Origin: Coix lacryma-jobi var. lacryma-jobi
Taxonomy: Eukaryota > Streptophyta > Magnoliopsida > Poales > Poaceae
Direction of reading: 5' to 3'
DNA: 64,000 nucleotides
Assembly (NCBI GenBank): GCA_009763385.1
Contig: CM019827.1
Span: 95,702,177-95,766,176 of the forward strand
This document shows, piece by piece, positions 33,392 through 45,321 of this stretch (positions are counted from its first letter, which is position 1; each line of letters starts with the position of its first letter). The notes under the pieces are model-generated. The model saw only the letters and a program-made list of their open reading frames with translations, ran no database searches and was not told the origin of the DNA. Position numbers and translations under genes: made by a program.

Positions 33392-34222
33392 CACTACTGG
33401 AGATTCTTGCTTTCCCGAGTGCCTGTAGCACTCGGCAAAGGCCGTCCGACGCTCGGCGTAGGCTATGCCGAGGGCTGCTCTCGGCATAGGCCTCTCGGCA
33501 AAAATCCTCTCGGCAAAGGAGCCTTTGCCGAGGGCCATTTATCGGGCTCTCGGCAAACTTTTCGCCGAGGGTTCCGTGTAGCCCTCGGCAAAAAAAAGTA
33601 GCCGTTAACGGCGCTCTCTACTGACGGCCACTTTGCCGAGGGCTAACCTGGCCCTCAGCAAAGGCTATATTTTGCCGAGAGTCCAGCTCTCGGCAAAGCA
33701 ATATTTTTTTTATTTTTTATTTTCCTTTGCCGACGGTTAACTAGGGTCGGCTCTCGGCAAAGAAGCCTCTTCGCCGAGGGCTCTATCATCTGACTCTCGG
33801 CAAAGTCCTTGAAATTGCGTTCAACATTCCCAGCTTTGCCGAGGGCTATGACCATAACCCTCGGCAAAACTGGGGACATTGTTTTCTGGTCCAGCTTTGC
33901 CGAGGGTTATGGTCATAGCCCTCGGCGAAGAGGCCCTTTGCCGAGAGCAACCCTCGGCAAAGGAGCAATTTTTTTTATTTTTTTCTGTTTTTGCTTTTCT
34001 CCCACACTACCAAACATATATATATCACATTCATCACATATCACATATATATCACATTTCACATCACAGAACATATATATATATATCATGAAAGTTCACA
34101 TCACATAGTTCAATAACATATACGTCCGCGAATCTAGTTCACATCACATAGTTCAACAACATATTCGTCCTCGAAACTAGTTCACATCACATAACTTCAG
34201 TGACACACGATAGTCCAACGTA

Positions 34223-36122
34223 CTACACCCCCGGCCAACCAGGCCACCCCTGAGAGGGGCCGCCTGGTTCACCCCCGGTCTGGTTCCATCGGTGGTTGTT
34301 CGAACCTTGTGACGGAGGAGGCTGCAAAAGGTCATGTCAGACAAGGAAATGAAATAAATGAAACACTGAAGTATGGATACTCACAGGAGCAGCTCCGGGG
34401 TCCTGAGACGGCGGTGGAGGAGCCATGAGCGTCTGCGGCACGGCCATGCCCTGGGAGGCCATGAAGGCGATGAGGTCCGCCATCTGCTTAGCTTGAGCCT
34501 CCATCTGGGCCGACATCTGTGACCGCATCTGGAACTCGGACACCTGGCGCTCCTGCCTTTCTCTTTCCAGGCGGGCCTGCGATAATACAAAGTGAATGTT
34601 AGAACAATGCAAACATTTAAAGATCAATGTACGATGAGTAAAATAGAAATAACCTCGAGCTCGGCGACCCGCGACTGCGCAGGCGACGGGCGTGGGCGTA
34701 TGGGGACGCTCCCGCTCGTGCTCTGTGCTCGGAGCTGGGACAGAGTCGGAGTGGAGGCCGTGTCGATGACGCCGTCGCCAAGCCAGAACCGCCCGTGCTT
34801 CTTCCCTCCTCCAATCCTCATGACGATGCTCCCGTCCAGGTCCGCGGTGGCGGGATCAAAGTCATCCCCATGGACCGTCCTTGCCGCCTCTGAGTAGTCA
34901 GTGAGGCGGGAGTGGACGCTGGAGTTGGTGTACGCGTCGGCGGGATCGTCGGGGTTGTAGGAGGTCTCCGCTGCCGTGGCCTTGCCCTTGTGGGCCATGG
35001 CGTATGCCGCCACCGTGCCGCAAGGCTGGCCACCGTGTGCCTCCGACTGCGAGGAAGACAACAAGATGATTAGCAATCAGGCAACATTTGATCGAGGAAT
35101 TGATAAAGTCTTTCACGTACCCAAGCTTGTGCGTACTCGGCGAGGTTGCGGTTGCCCTGGTGGTGTGGTACACCTGGCATCTGCAGACGCGCCTCCCGGG
35201 CCTCGGCGTGGTGGGCCGCCCACTCTTCGGATAGCCACCGGTCCACGATCATCTCCCAGCACTCGGGAAACGACTGGCACCATTGGGGGATCATCTGCAC
35301 ATCATCAAGTATTTCACGTCTAAGCGTCAGATGAAAAGTACCAAAAGCTTAATCTCAAAAGAAAACACTTACCTGCAAGAACTGCGCCCGGCCCAGCGTC
35401 ATGCCTCTCGCCTGGGCCTTCGTCACCCTCGTGGCCAAGACCGTGGCGTTGTAGGTGATGATGGCCTGCAGTCTCGCCTCGTAGATCATGTCGGTGACGA
35501 GCTTCCTACAGGCCCGGGTAGCCGTCACCTCCGCCACTGCCTCCTTCCCCGGCTCGCACTTGAAGTAGTTCTGCATACAGACACAATACGAGGCGAGACA
35601 GTAATTAAAGAAAAAATATGATGAATTTGATATTGTTTGACGAAGACTTACCCACAGCTCCGCTCTAACCCGCGCCGCCTTGTTGGGGAAGTCTGGGTCT
35701 GGGGCGACGCTGTAGTGGTCAAAGGTGTAGGCCGGCTCGTGCCTCCCGGCATACTGTACTATGCCGGGGTAGTGCTCGCGGCACAGGAGACCCAGGATGC
35801 CGTTGGGTTTGCGGCCTTTAGGCCCCACAAAGTCCCATCCCCTGCACAAGTGATTAAAAAAGATTATTAGCTTCTATTTCTATTTTGAATCTCATCGTAC
35901 GAACAGGTAGTTAGAACATGTACCTTTGTCCGATGGGCGTGATCACTGGGCGTCGGGCACGTGCCGGCAACGCCGGGAGGCTGGCGGGGCCTCTCAAGTA
36001 GGGCGTGGACACCCCTGAGGCACCCGAACCCTCGTCCGCCTCGTCCTCCTCCTGCTCGTCCTCCTCCTCTGCCTCCTCGGCCAATGGTGCCTCCTCCTGC
36101 TTGGCCCCGACAGGTCCTCCTC
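34223..36122 (-). CDS. TnpA-like (Transposase_24/En-Spm) protein gene, at least seven exons
   Basis: Minus-strand exons with consensus GT/AG sites: 36122-35924, 35841-35652, 35570-35373, 35294-35121, 35046-34654, 34576-34385, 34321-34223 (stop TAG). The first visible exon is acidic, then PVITPIGQR. Exons 2-4 carry the conserved core: NGILGLLCREHYPGIV, DHYSVAPDPDFPNKAARV, PQWCQSFPECWEMIVDRWL and HHQGNRNLAEY. Exon 5 has GGGKKHGRFWLGDGVID. Exon 6 is a Gln/Met-rich coiled coil. This matches the plant En/Spm-associated Transposase_24 family, DNA-binding partners that recognise subterminal repeats. No stop interrupts any exon. The start codon is uncertain, at 36204 or further upstream in the GC-rich tract. 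Exon limits are my reading of splice sites. Confidence 0.8.
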
Positions 36123-36510
36123 CTACGGAAAAGACAAAAAAGATAGTATCAATTAGAAATTTCGGCAGAACCTCCCCTGCACGGTGAGGTTTCATAACCT
36201 GCAAGAAAAGACGACACGATGGCCGACATCCACATATATGTCAAGGCACGATGGCCGGCATCAACATACATTAACAAGCATACCACTACTACTAAATAAT
36301 ACTCGATTGCCACATACATTCACATTCACATTCACATGCGTCCACATATATCGCCGTGATCCAGGACGACTACTACTAACAACTACTACTTACTACTACT
36401 ACTTACCACAACTAAGTTGCAAAGGTACAAGGACGACGAGCCGATCGAGGATGACTTACAAGTGACGACGCGAGGCGATCGACGACGACGGAGCGGGACG
36501 GGGCAGCGGC

Positions 36511-36886
36511 GCGTGGCCGAATGGGGTGGCGCAGGGCTCCTCCTCCTCCTCTTCCTCTCCTCCTCCTCCTCTCCTCCTCCTCCTCCTCCTCCTCCTTCTC
36601 TCCTCCTCCTCCTCCTCTCCTCTTCCTCCTCCTCCTCCTCCTCCTCCTCCTCCCCCTCCTCTCCAACCAGCCGGGCGGGCGCGGCCGGGCGCGCGCAGCG
36701 GGCGGGCCGGCGGGCGGAGGCAGGCGCGGGCGGCCGGCCGGCGGGGGCGGGGGCGCGGGGGCGGGGGCGCGGGGCGGGGCGGCGGCGCATGGCCGAATGG
36801 GGTGGCGCAGGGCTCCTCCTCCTCCTCTTCCTCTCCTCCTCCTCCTCTCCTCCTCCTCCTCCTCCTCCTCCTCCTTCTCTCCTCCT

Positions 36887-36920
<34 letters not shown>

Positions 36921-37330
36921 CTCCTCCTCCTCCCCCTCCTCTCCAACCAGCCGGGCGGGCGCGGCCGGGCGCGCGCAGCGGGCGGGCCGGCGGGCGGAGG
37001 CAGGCGCGGGCGGCCGGCCGGCGGGGGCGGGGGCGCGGGGGGCGGGGCGGGGGCGCGGGGCGGGGCGGCGGCGCGTGGCCGAATGGGGTGGCGCAGGGCT
37101 CCTCCTCCTCCTCTTCCTCTCCTCCTCCTCCTCTCCTCCTCCTCCTCCTCCTCCTCCTCTCCACCGGCCGGACGGGCGCGGCCGGGCCGGCGGCCGGAGG
37201 CGGGCGCGGGTGGCCGGCCGGCGGGGGCGGGGGCGGCGGCGCGGGGGCGGGGGCGCGGGGCGGGGCGGCGGCCGAGGCGGCTCCGGAGGCGGGGGCGCGG
37301 GGCGGGGGCGGAGGCGGCCGAGGCGACCGC
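36511..37330. repeat. Triplicated CTC-tract plus G-rich unit
   Basis: Three tandem units start GCRTGGCCGAATGGGG at 36511, 36787 and 37073 (periods 276 and 286 bp). Each has a long (CTC/TCC)n polypyrimidine block followed by runs such as GGGGGCGGGGGCGCGGGG. The tracts keep five frames open, giving poly-Arg, poly-Ser/Leu and Gly/Ala translations that I do not regard as proteins. It may serve as the leader or first exon of the adjacent TnpA-like gene. Confidence 0.85.
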
Positions 37331-37552
37331 GCGGGGCGGGGGCGGAGGCGGCGCGCGGGGCAGGAGCGGAGGCGGCGCGGCCGGCGGTGAGGCGTGCGAG
37401 TGAGGGCGTTATGCGCCCGCCCGAGCGGGGGCTTTTTTTTTAAGGGTCCGCGCCTTTGCCGAGAGTCAGATCGAGTGACTCTCGGCAAAGGGGTCCACTT
37501 TGCCGAGAGCCACTTGATCCAACTCTCGGCAAAGGGTTTTGTTTTTATTTTA

Positions 37553-38658
37553 TTTTGGTAAACTCTATGCCGAGAGCCCTGGCCCTGGCTCTCGGCATAG
37601 GTGCTATGTGCCGAGGGCTTTAGGGAGCCCTCGGCAAAGCATTTTATTTTTTTTTTGTTTTTTTGCTCCCAATTTTTTCTGTGGCCTTGCTACAGTACTA
37701 GAAGCCAAGATTTCAAATTTGAAGTGTTTTCCATAAATCTTGCTATATTTCGCGCATTTTCTTTAATTTGATGATTTTTTCCCGCGGGACGCACGTTTGA
37801 ACTACAGGTGCATAAAATAATGAAACTCAGCGATTCGAAAAATGGTATTCATTCTTTAGAGGGTATTTCGACACCGTATACAGGGACAGGCGCGGAGACT
37901 CGACCGTCTCGTGCACGAGAAACGGCGACCAAGTTGCGTGATATTGGATTTAAAATTATTAAAAATACAAACGAAGTCAGAAAATCATGAAAATGAACGA
38001 GTGACCTTGCCATCGCATGTAGAGGCTATGAAAAAAATTTGCGAATGTATGGAGAAAGTGGTGGCGAAAGATGGTTGAAACCCTGAGATCTCCGCATATC
38101 ATCGCATGTGAGGTGATGCGGAGATCTCAGGGTTTCAACCATCTTTCGCCACCACTTCCTCCATACATTCCCAAATTTTTTTCATAGCCACTACATGCGA
38201 TGGCAAGGTCACTCGTTCATTTTCATGATTTTCTGACTTCGTTTGTATTTTTAATAATTTTAAATCCAATATCACGCAACTTGGTCGCCGTTTCTCGTGC
38301 ACGAGACGGTCGAGTCTCCGCGCCTGTCCCTGTATACGGTGTCGAAATACCCTCTAAAGAATGAATACCATTTTTCGAATCGCTGAGTTTCATTATTTTA
38401 TGCACCTGTAGTTCAAACGTGCGTCCCGCGGGAAAAATCATCAAATTAAAGAAAATGCGCGAAATATAGCAAGATTTATGGAAAACACTTCAAATTTGAA
38501 ATCTTGGCTTCTAGTACTGTAGCAAAGCCACAGAAAAAATTGGGAGCAAAAAAACAAAAAAAAATAAAATGCTTTGCCGAGGGCTCCCTAAAGCCCTCGG
38601 CACATAGCACCTATGCCGAGAGCCAGGGCCAGGGCTCTCGGCATAGAGTTTACCAAAA
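37553..38658. repeat. Long inverted repeat, 543-bp arms, 20-bp loop
   Basis: The left arm 37553-38096 is repeated in reverse complement at 38117-38658 with only a few differences (for example GGCCTTGC versus the complement of GCAAAGCC). The loop is 38097-38116. The arms contain the element's own GCCGAGAGCC subterminal motifs and about 450 bp of unique sequence. Transcription through it would give a nearly perfect double-stranded RNA of over 500 bp. Confidence 0.95.
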
Positions 38659-38944
38659 AAAAAACCAGTCAGGGCTCTCGGCAAAGGTAACGGCGCAAGA
38701 CGAGCCGTTTGCGAGGGACCCGTTCGCCGAGGTGGCGTCTACGCCGAGGGTTTAGCTCTCGGCATAGAGTATCTTTGCCGAGGGTTGGACTTCGCCGAGA
38801 GTCCGGCTCTCGGCGTATAATTCTTCGCCGAGATCCATATTGTGCCGAGGGTTGACTCTCGGCAAAGAGCTCTTTGCCGAGTGCCCGTGTTTTAGCCCTC
38901 GGCAAAACAACGGGCGCTCGGCAAAGAGCCCGTCTCCGGTAGTG

Positions 38945-41435
38945 GTTGCAATCGTCCTCCTAGGATAGTCCTAGCTACATATATATAGATGAGATGGGAG
39001 AGCGATAGAGATGCATGATGTATCATTCCAGATACGAGGCAGCACATATACATACAACATCGATCATATAGGTTTGGATGGACTTTCACCGTTTATACTA
39101 CAGTATATATATGATGGTGTTCCGTACGCGTTGCCCCTCCCGGCCTGCCGACATCTCTCATATCTCTACAGATCGACTGAGAAAGGGAAAGAAACAAACA
39201 AACAAAATGCTTTCGCGCGCGAGGGCGATCGGCAGCAGCCTCCATCGACGATCGTCCTCGCGCTCTCCTCTTGTTCGTTCCACGTAGCATAGTATAGTAC
39301 GGGCAAAACAAGCGGGCCTTCTCTTTCTCTTACCTAAAAAGAAACTTTAGCATACACTGCTTTATTTGATAACAGTAGTACAGACATGGACGCCGCAACC
39401 AAATGGAATTCTCAAACAACATTAATTAAATAATCAATTTATATATAGATACATAATTTCTCCGGTCAGCTGAACGGACTGAAATATACCGAGATACCAG
39501 ATATGTTTACATAAATTAGGAACTGTAAACATCATTACAAACAGTAGCTAGCTAGTAGTACTTATCTTGGCTGGTGTTGCTGGTTCATGATTTATCGTAT
39601 AGTTATAGGGGTGTGTACGACATAATATATACTCGCACATGACATTGGACTTAATATTGCAGTAGTACGGCAGTATATATCGTAGTGGTAGTACGTGCCT
39701 GTACGTGCTTTTAGCCACTACTAGTAGTCATCAATTGGGGCATCAACCGATCTTTAGGATAGATGCATGCATGTGGATGGCTAGCCAGAAAATGACAATA
39801 CATGCTCTCCACCTATATAAGTATGCCGCTAGCTAGTGAACATCGAGGTCATCAGCATTGGCAAATTAGCATAGACGATCTTAACCGTGTGTTTGCATTG
39901 GATTGTGGGTTATATCACCGATTCGACCCAAATAGTCTGTTGTTTAGGGGGTTAGGTGAAATGAGGTTGACCCGGGTTGGAATATTCTTCTCAAATATGG
40001 ATTCAACTCAAGCAGACCAAGTGTGTTGAAGTGGGTCGTGTGGGGAGGAGTCGCGGCCGCCAGGTGAGGGCACAAAGCTGGTGCAGTGTCAGTGCCTAGC
40101 TCAGTTGCAGAGGTGGGCTAGGAGTGCGGCCGTCGGAGGACGGTGCAGAGCTGGTGCAGCATTGGTGCCTAGCTTGGTTGCCAATGCGGGCCAAGAGTGC
40201 GGCTACCGGGGAAGAACGCGGTGCGGCGCCGGTCCTTGGCTTGACAGCCAGAGCAAGGCTAGAGCACGAACACTAGTGTGGGACGCAGCCGCAAGCGCGA
40301 AGCAAGGAGCGTGGCGCTAGTGCGGAGCAGCGGCTGTAATCGGGGCAAGCAGTGGGGGATGAGTCGCGAGTGTCTGCTGGTGTGAGGCGCGACCGGTAGG
40401 GGGACACAGTCGCCGATGTGTGGGCAGGACCAGTGGGGATGGGAGGGATGGCGGAGGCGCGGTGGCGGTGGTAGCGAGCAACCAGAAGAGGGTGAGGCGG
40501 GGGACAAGGAAGAAGATGACCCAGACAATGACATGTAGGACCCGTGTGTCAACAGCTCAACCCTTCTTAACCCAACACTCTAATCAAACAAAAACAGATC
40601 TAACCTAACCTCAAGGCTAACCCCCTAACCAAATAAGAAATGAGTTTGACCTATCCCTCGAAATAGGGTTACGTCCGAAGGTTAGTCTCAAAAGATATGA
40701 TCGAGCTGATGGATCGTCAGTCATGCGTGGTCGTCGTGGATGGACAGCTAACGTATCATCCCATTCATCACCGTCGGAGTCGGAGCGGGCCGAACGGGGC
40801 CCACGTGGTGCTCCTGATCCTGGCAAAGAAATTCCTGATGAGGTCCGCGCGGCCACCGGTTGGGCCTTCTCCTTTATTTACAAAAAAAAAAGGCGTAGGG
40901 GCCGATCGATCCGGATAGAGATTTGGCTTGGGCGGGATCGGAATCGGATCGAAGCTGCCCGAATCGGCGATCTGCTTGACCGGATGCTGATATGGCAGGG
41001 CGATCCGTCAACGTCGTCATCGCCACTCGCCTGGTAATTCCGTAGCGCACAGTATATGATGGTGGCTCGCATGCTGGAGCTGGACCAGCCATTGCAAGGC
41101 AAAGCCTATCCTATCCAATAAATGATCCATCCGCCGTCGACGCTTCCGGAGCCAAATATAATGCTGTATCGCTTCATTTTTTTTATTTATTTAATTTAAC
41201 GCAAATTGCATTGCAAATCAGAGGAGATGCGAGAGTTTAGTTGTCTCGCAGCCTGTCCATTCCATATTTCCATTGCTATCTGTTGATGCCAAAGTAACTC
41301 GTCTCGATCATCACAGTTGCGTGCCCAGGTGCTGCACCGGCCGTATCCACCGATCCGATCCATGGCCGATGCTGCTTTCCATGTACCCGCATTATTTGTT
41401 ATGAGAGAAAAATGATGTTTCACGGCTGGTCGGTC
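38945..41435. other. Intron sequence with one possible TIR repeat
   Basis: 38945-39880 is AT-rich with no recognisable gene. 39886-40640 begins GTGTTTGCATTGG and ends near CCCCCTAACCAAATAAG with a GC-rich middle, resembling the 29570-30042 element in style. 40640-41435 shows nothing recognisable. Open frames in the GC-rich parts lack conserved motifs. Confidence 0.45.
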
Positions 41436-41440
41436 TGTAG

Positions 41441-42302
41441 TGTTAAGAGAATAGGCAATTTCCAGATTAAAACCAGAATATAAATCATGATAAATTGATA
41501 ATCTAGATATCTCATATTGTATTGTTTACTAGCATAACAAAACATGCATAACATAATCTCAAACATGACAATCGGTGTAAGCATAGCTCGTACACCAGAT
41601 AGATTAAAAGGCAAGATCAAAGACATAAGATCTAATATAAACATAGACATTAGATCACGAACGGCGTACCTTTCGATAGCTGGAGAAGACGGTGGCGGAG
41701 TCGGTGCTGGCTGATCGTCGATGAGTGCTGGAGGAATAGCTCGGAGCAGTTGACGACGAATACGCCTGGACGTAGCGCCGCCTGACTTGGACGGTAGACG
41801 ACCCGTTGTTGTAGACGAGAGCAGTCGCGCGACGAGCGCTTCCCAAAAACCTTATTCGCCTTCTCCCGGTGCAGGATCGCAAAGACGAGGGTTCCGGAGA
41901 CCTGCTCGCCCGGTCGCTGGTGCACGCAAGCGAACGGACTGGAGACGACTAGACGGCAGCGCAAAAGCGATATGAGACAAACCCTAACTCGAGAGGTGAT
42001 TTCGGCGGACCATTCACGCAGGTGCCGCGCACCCGCGCAAGTCGCCTCGCCTCGCCTCGCCCGGCCCGGCCCGGCGAGCGAGCGAGCGCGCGCGCGCGTG
42101 TGGACTTCTCTTTCTCCTTCTCACACTAGACTTGAGGAAGTGGAGAGAACTTCCATATTTAAGCAAGTTCTCCTCCCCTTCCATTAGCAAGGTGGGACTA
42201 AAGAGTTCCACTTCCCCTCTTTGCTCACATATGAATGGGCCTTTGAGATTTATTATAAAATTCAGAATTTGTTATTGGGCCAAGCCCATATAAATTCTAA
42301 CA
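41441..42302 (-). mobile_element. Solo LTR (862 bp)
   Basis: Begins TGTTAAGAG and ends ATTCTAACA, flanked by the 5-bp TSD TGTAG (41436-41440 and 42303-42307). The minus strand has a TATA-like TTAAATATGG near 42155 followed by a GC-rich leader, so the LTR is minus-oriented. No internal region is present, which indicates LTR-LTR recombination. The superfamily is probably Copia but unproven. Confidence 0.88.
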
Positions 42303-42307
42303 TGTAG

Positions 42308-43078
42308 GTCAAACGAACAGAGCCATTGATTACCCGCGCGGTCGGCAGTCCCAACCAGGTGAAATCTGAGATGAGGAGGCAAAGGTGACGTGATTCATTC
42401 ACAGTAACGAATCTAAAAAAAATGTTATAATAGTTTATTCAACCTTCAGAGAGTTTAATTCTCTCCTCAATGTATATCTAAAATAAAAAAATTAGTAAAA
42501 CTTTAGGGGCTCTATAGATTCAGCCTTGGTAGGAGGGTTAGAGACCTAACCGCCCCACGCTCCCACCGCTGTATCCGCCACTGTTCATCCATATTCACTT
42601 ATTATTCAGATCGACAAGCTGTCGTCCATCGTAGCGCTAGCGAGGATCATCGTCGTGTGTATTATGTAAAATATATATGCAGCGAACGTAGTAGGCACTA
42701 ATCAATAATACTACGTACCGTATAGTATTAGCAAACATATAAAGCGCTGTTAACATCACGGGGAATAATTAGGTCCGAAAGCGATGGACGTCTACGATAG
42801 CATTAAGAGCCACTAGACCCATCACCACGCAGGCACGCACTCACTCCCTCTCGTTTTCAGTCACAAACTCAAACCCCACCAATTATAATCGGGACTACAG
42901 TTCACTGTCTAACAGACGGTACTATTACTAGCACAACATGTGTCGCATTGTGTACGCACAAGCACGATAAGATGTGTCTAGTCTGCATTTGTTCCTGAAA
43001 ATTATAGCTCATCGCGCTGTGAGAACATCCAAGCTTTATAAACACAGGGCCCACCGAATTTCATTTTCTCAAAATTAG
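42308..43078. other. Intron DNA, nothing recognised
   Basis: AT-rich, with no ORF, RNA gene or element boundary that I can support. Confidence 0.6.
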
Positions 43079-43704
43079 TACTCCCTCCGTCCTAGATTAT
43101 AAGTTATTTTAAAAATCTTAGAGAATCAAAATTTTATAAGTTTGATCAAATTTATATAATATTAAAATAACATTTACGATATCAACCAAGTAACATTAAG
43201 TTATTTATTAGTTATAATTTTATTATCACTACTACAACTACTACAGAAAGGGCCTTTAGCCCCGGTTGAAATGGGCTTTTAGCCCCGGTTATCCCAACCG
43301 GGGGGGCTAAGAATCCGGGACTAAAGGTCTCGGGTGCATTCAACCGAGGCTAAAGGTCCAGGGAGGAAAAATAAATGTGATCTCGCCTCAGGCACGCTTA
43401 CCAACTGAGCTACGCAACCCACGTGATGTAGTTCTAGACGTTTTCCTTTTGAATCCACTCGTGAAGGGTCTTTAGCCCCGGTTGCTAACACCAACCGGGG
43501 CTAAAAGGACCTTTAGTCCCGGTTGGTACTATCAAACGGGGCTAAAGGGTCACTACCAACCGGGACTAAAGGTCCAGGACCTTCAGTTCCGGTTGGTAAT
43601 ACCAATCGGGACTAAAGATTCACCTTTAGCCCCGGTTGGTAATACCAACCGGGACTAAAAGTCTTTAGCCCCGGACGTAAATTTTTACCGAGACTAAAGC
43701 TCCC

Positions 43705-45120
43705 CACTACCGGACATGGTCGCTTTGCCGAGTGCCTGTCAAAGCTCCTTTTGCTCTCGGCAAAGCCTTTGCCGAGTGCAGCCCTCGGCAAATGCCACAC
43801 GGCAAAAAATGGATCGGCAAAGGGCTCTTTGCCGAGAGCCTTTTATCGGGCGCTCGGCAAAGCCTTTGCCGAGTGCTGAGATGGCTCTCGGCAAAGAAAA
43901 AAATAAAAAAACCCCGAAAAAATAAAGAAAATTTTTTATTTAATTGGAGGAGGGGCCCACTGGGCAGCGCCCACTTGTTGCCCTTGAAATCGCAAGTTCT
44001 ACTATTTTTCACGCAATTTTCTCTCACACAGTGAGCAGGATTCGAACTCACGACCTCTCGTTCGCGCGGAGCCTCCTCTACCACTGCACTACACACTCAT
44101 ATACATTCCATCTCCGTTTCGATTACCCATATATTATACTAAACCATGTGTAATTTGCTTATTTGAGGTCCTAAACGAATTCAAATCAAAAAATTGTAAA
44201 CTACAAAGTTTTCTAACTTTTCAAGATCTACAACTTTTATTTTGATAGTTTTTCCATCCGAGGTCGTTTATAAAAATTTGAATTTTAAATTTTACAATTT
44301 CAAACGTAGTTTTCGTTGACAAGATGATTTCAAATCAAAAAGTTGTCAACACCAAAGTTTCATAACTTTTCGAGATCTACAACTTTTATTTTGGCCATTT
44401 CTCCATCTAAGGCATTTTAAAAAATTCGAATTTTAAATTTTTCAAATTCGAACGTAGTTTTGCATAACTAGATGACTTCAAATTAAAAAGTTATCAACTA
44501 CAAACTTTCATAACTTGTCAAGATCTACAAAGTTTATTTTGGTTGTTTACCCATTTATACATCCAAAATTATGGTTATCATATTATTCACAAATATTATA
44601 TATCACTTTTGTAGTTTCGTAAACTAACGGAGAGAGATATAAGATTTATGAACAAATTTATTTTAAATTTATCAAATGAAGAAATGACTAAAATAAAAAT
44701 TATTCATCTTGATAAGTGAAACAACTTTTTAGTTGAAAGTTTTTTTATTTGGATTAATTTACTGCTTCAAAATATGATTTGAAAATTAGCTTTGCCGAGT
44801 GTAAAAAAAAACTCTCGGCAAAGAGCTCTTTGCCGAGAGCCAATAAAAAAACGCTCGGCAAAGAAATTCTTTGCCGAGAGCAAGAAAAAACACTCGGCAA
44901 AGAAATTCTTTGCCGAGAGCCAAAAAAAAAACACTCGGCAAAGAATTTCTTTGCCGAGTGTTTTTTTTTTGGCTCTCGGCAAAGAATTTCTTTGCCGAGT
45001 GTTTTTCTTTTGCCGAGAGTTTTTTATTCGGCCCTCGGCAAAGAGCTCTTTGCCGAGCGCCCGAAAAAAAACTCTCGGCAAAGAGTGCGGCGCTCGGCAA
45101 AGTGAGTTTTTCCGGTAGTG
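43705..45120. mobile_element. Inner CACTA element (CTTTGCCGAG type)
   Basis: Ends CACTACCGG (43705) and CCGGTAGTG (45120). Dense CTTTGCCGAGAGC / GCTCTCGGCAAAG units lie at both ends, the same family as 33392-38944. The middle is AT-rich with a tRNA-like segment and no ORF. The 3-bp flanks (CCC and TCA) do not match, so the TSD is lost or an end is one or two bases off. Confidence 0.8.
44024..44097 (-). other. tRNA-like segment inside the inner CACTA
   Basis: The minus strand has an A-box-like TAGTGCAGTGGTAGAGG and a B-box AGTTCGAATCC 47 nt apart, within a 74-nt region of tRNA proportions. Stem pairing is imperfect. The sequence is unrelated in detail to the tRNA-like piece in the other CACTA family, so this looks like a separate capture. 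Confidence 0.5.
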
Positions 45121-45321
45121 TCAGTGGATAAATCGTCCAAAGGTCTGTTCTCTAGTAGTGTATATACCTATTTGATGTCATGTATCTTCGTATTTTTTCT
45201 ATAATTTAATTAAATTTGAAAAAACCTTGACTCACTATAAGATTCTAGGAACGGACAGAGTATATTTCACTTTCATCCATACATTATTACTGAACATGCA
45301 TGTGTGTACGACTGTCCGCAG

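Larger units (their letters stand above)
33392..38944 (-). mobile_element. 5.55-kb CACTA element carrying a TnpA-like gene and a large hairpin
   Basis: Ends are CACTACTGGAG (33392) and CTCCGGTAGTG (38944), flanked by TSD GTT (33389-33391, 38945-38947). Both ends hold dense subterminal CTTTGCCGAGAGC repeats in both orientations. Inside, on the minus strand, lies a multi-exon TnpA-like gene; on its 5' side is a triplicated GC-rich tract, and then a 543-bp-arm inverted repeat. No TnpD (TNP2-type) transposase is seen, so movement depends on a partner. It sits within the intron of the CASP-like gene, transcribed opposite to it. Confidence 0.93.
43227..45160. mobile_element. CACTA MITE (TTTAGTCCCGG type), interrupted
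   Basis: Starts CACTACTACAACTAC at 43227 and ends CTAGTAGTG at 45160, with TSD TAT (43224-43226, 45161-45163). CTTTAGCCCCGGTTGG subterminal units are present, plus a truncated tRNA-like segment at about 43380-43430 like that in 31153-31687. A second CACTA at 43705-45120 splits it. Confidence 0.88.
43081..45260. mobile_element. Stowaway MITE interrupted by nested CACTAs
   Basis: The left end CTCCCTCCGTCCTAG (43081) and right end AACGGACAGAG (45260) form the Stowaway inverted repeat, with TA on both sides (43079-43080, 45261-45262). About 245 bp of MITE remains (43081-43226 and 45161-45260); the rest is the inserted CACTA pair. The right end is only 60 bp before exon 2 of the CASP-like gene. 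Confidence 0.88.

Noticed and set aside
36386..37488. Long ORFs of 186-358 aa on both strands
   Set aside because: Low-complexity translations of CTC and G-run tracts in five overlapping frames; no protein-like sequence.
37808..38444. Identical 60-aa ORF on both strands
   Set aside because: The same sequence in the two arms of the inverted repeat; no homology or start context suggests a gene.
40081..41102. Small ORFs in the CASP-like intron
   Set aside because: No motifs, overlap on both strands, and lie in a repeat-like GC-rich segment.
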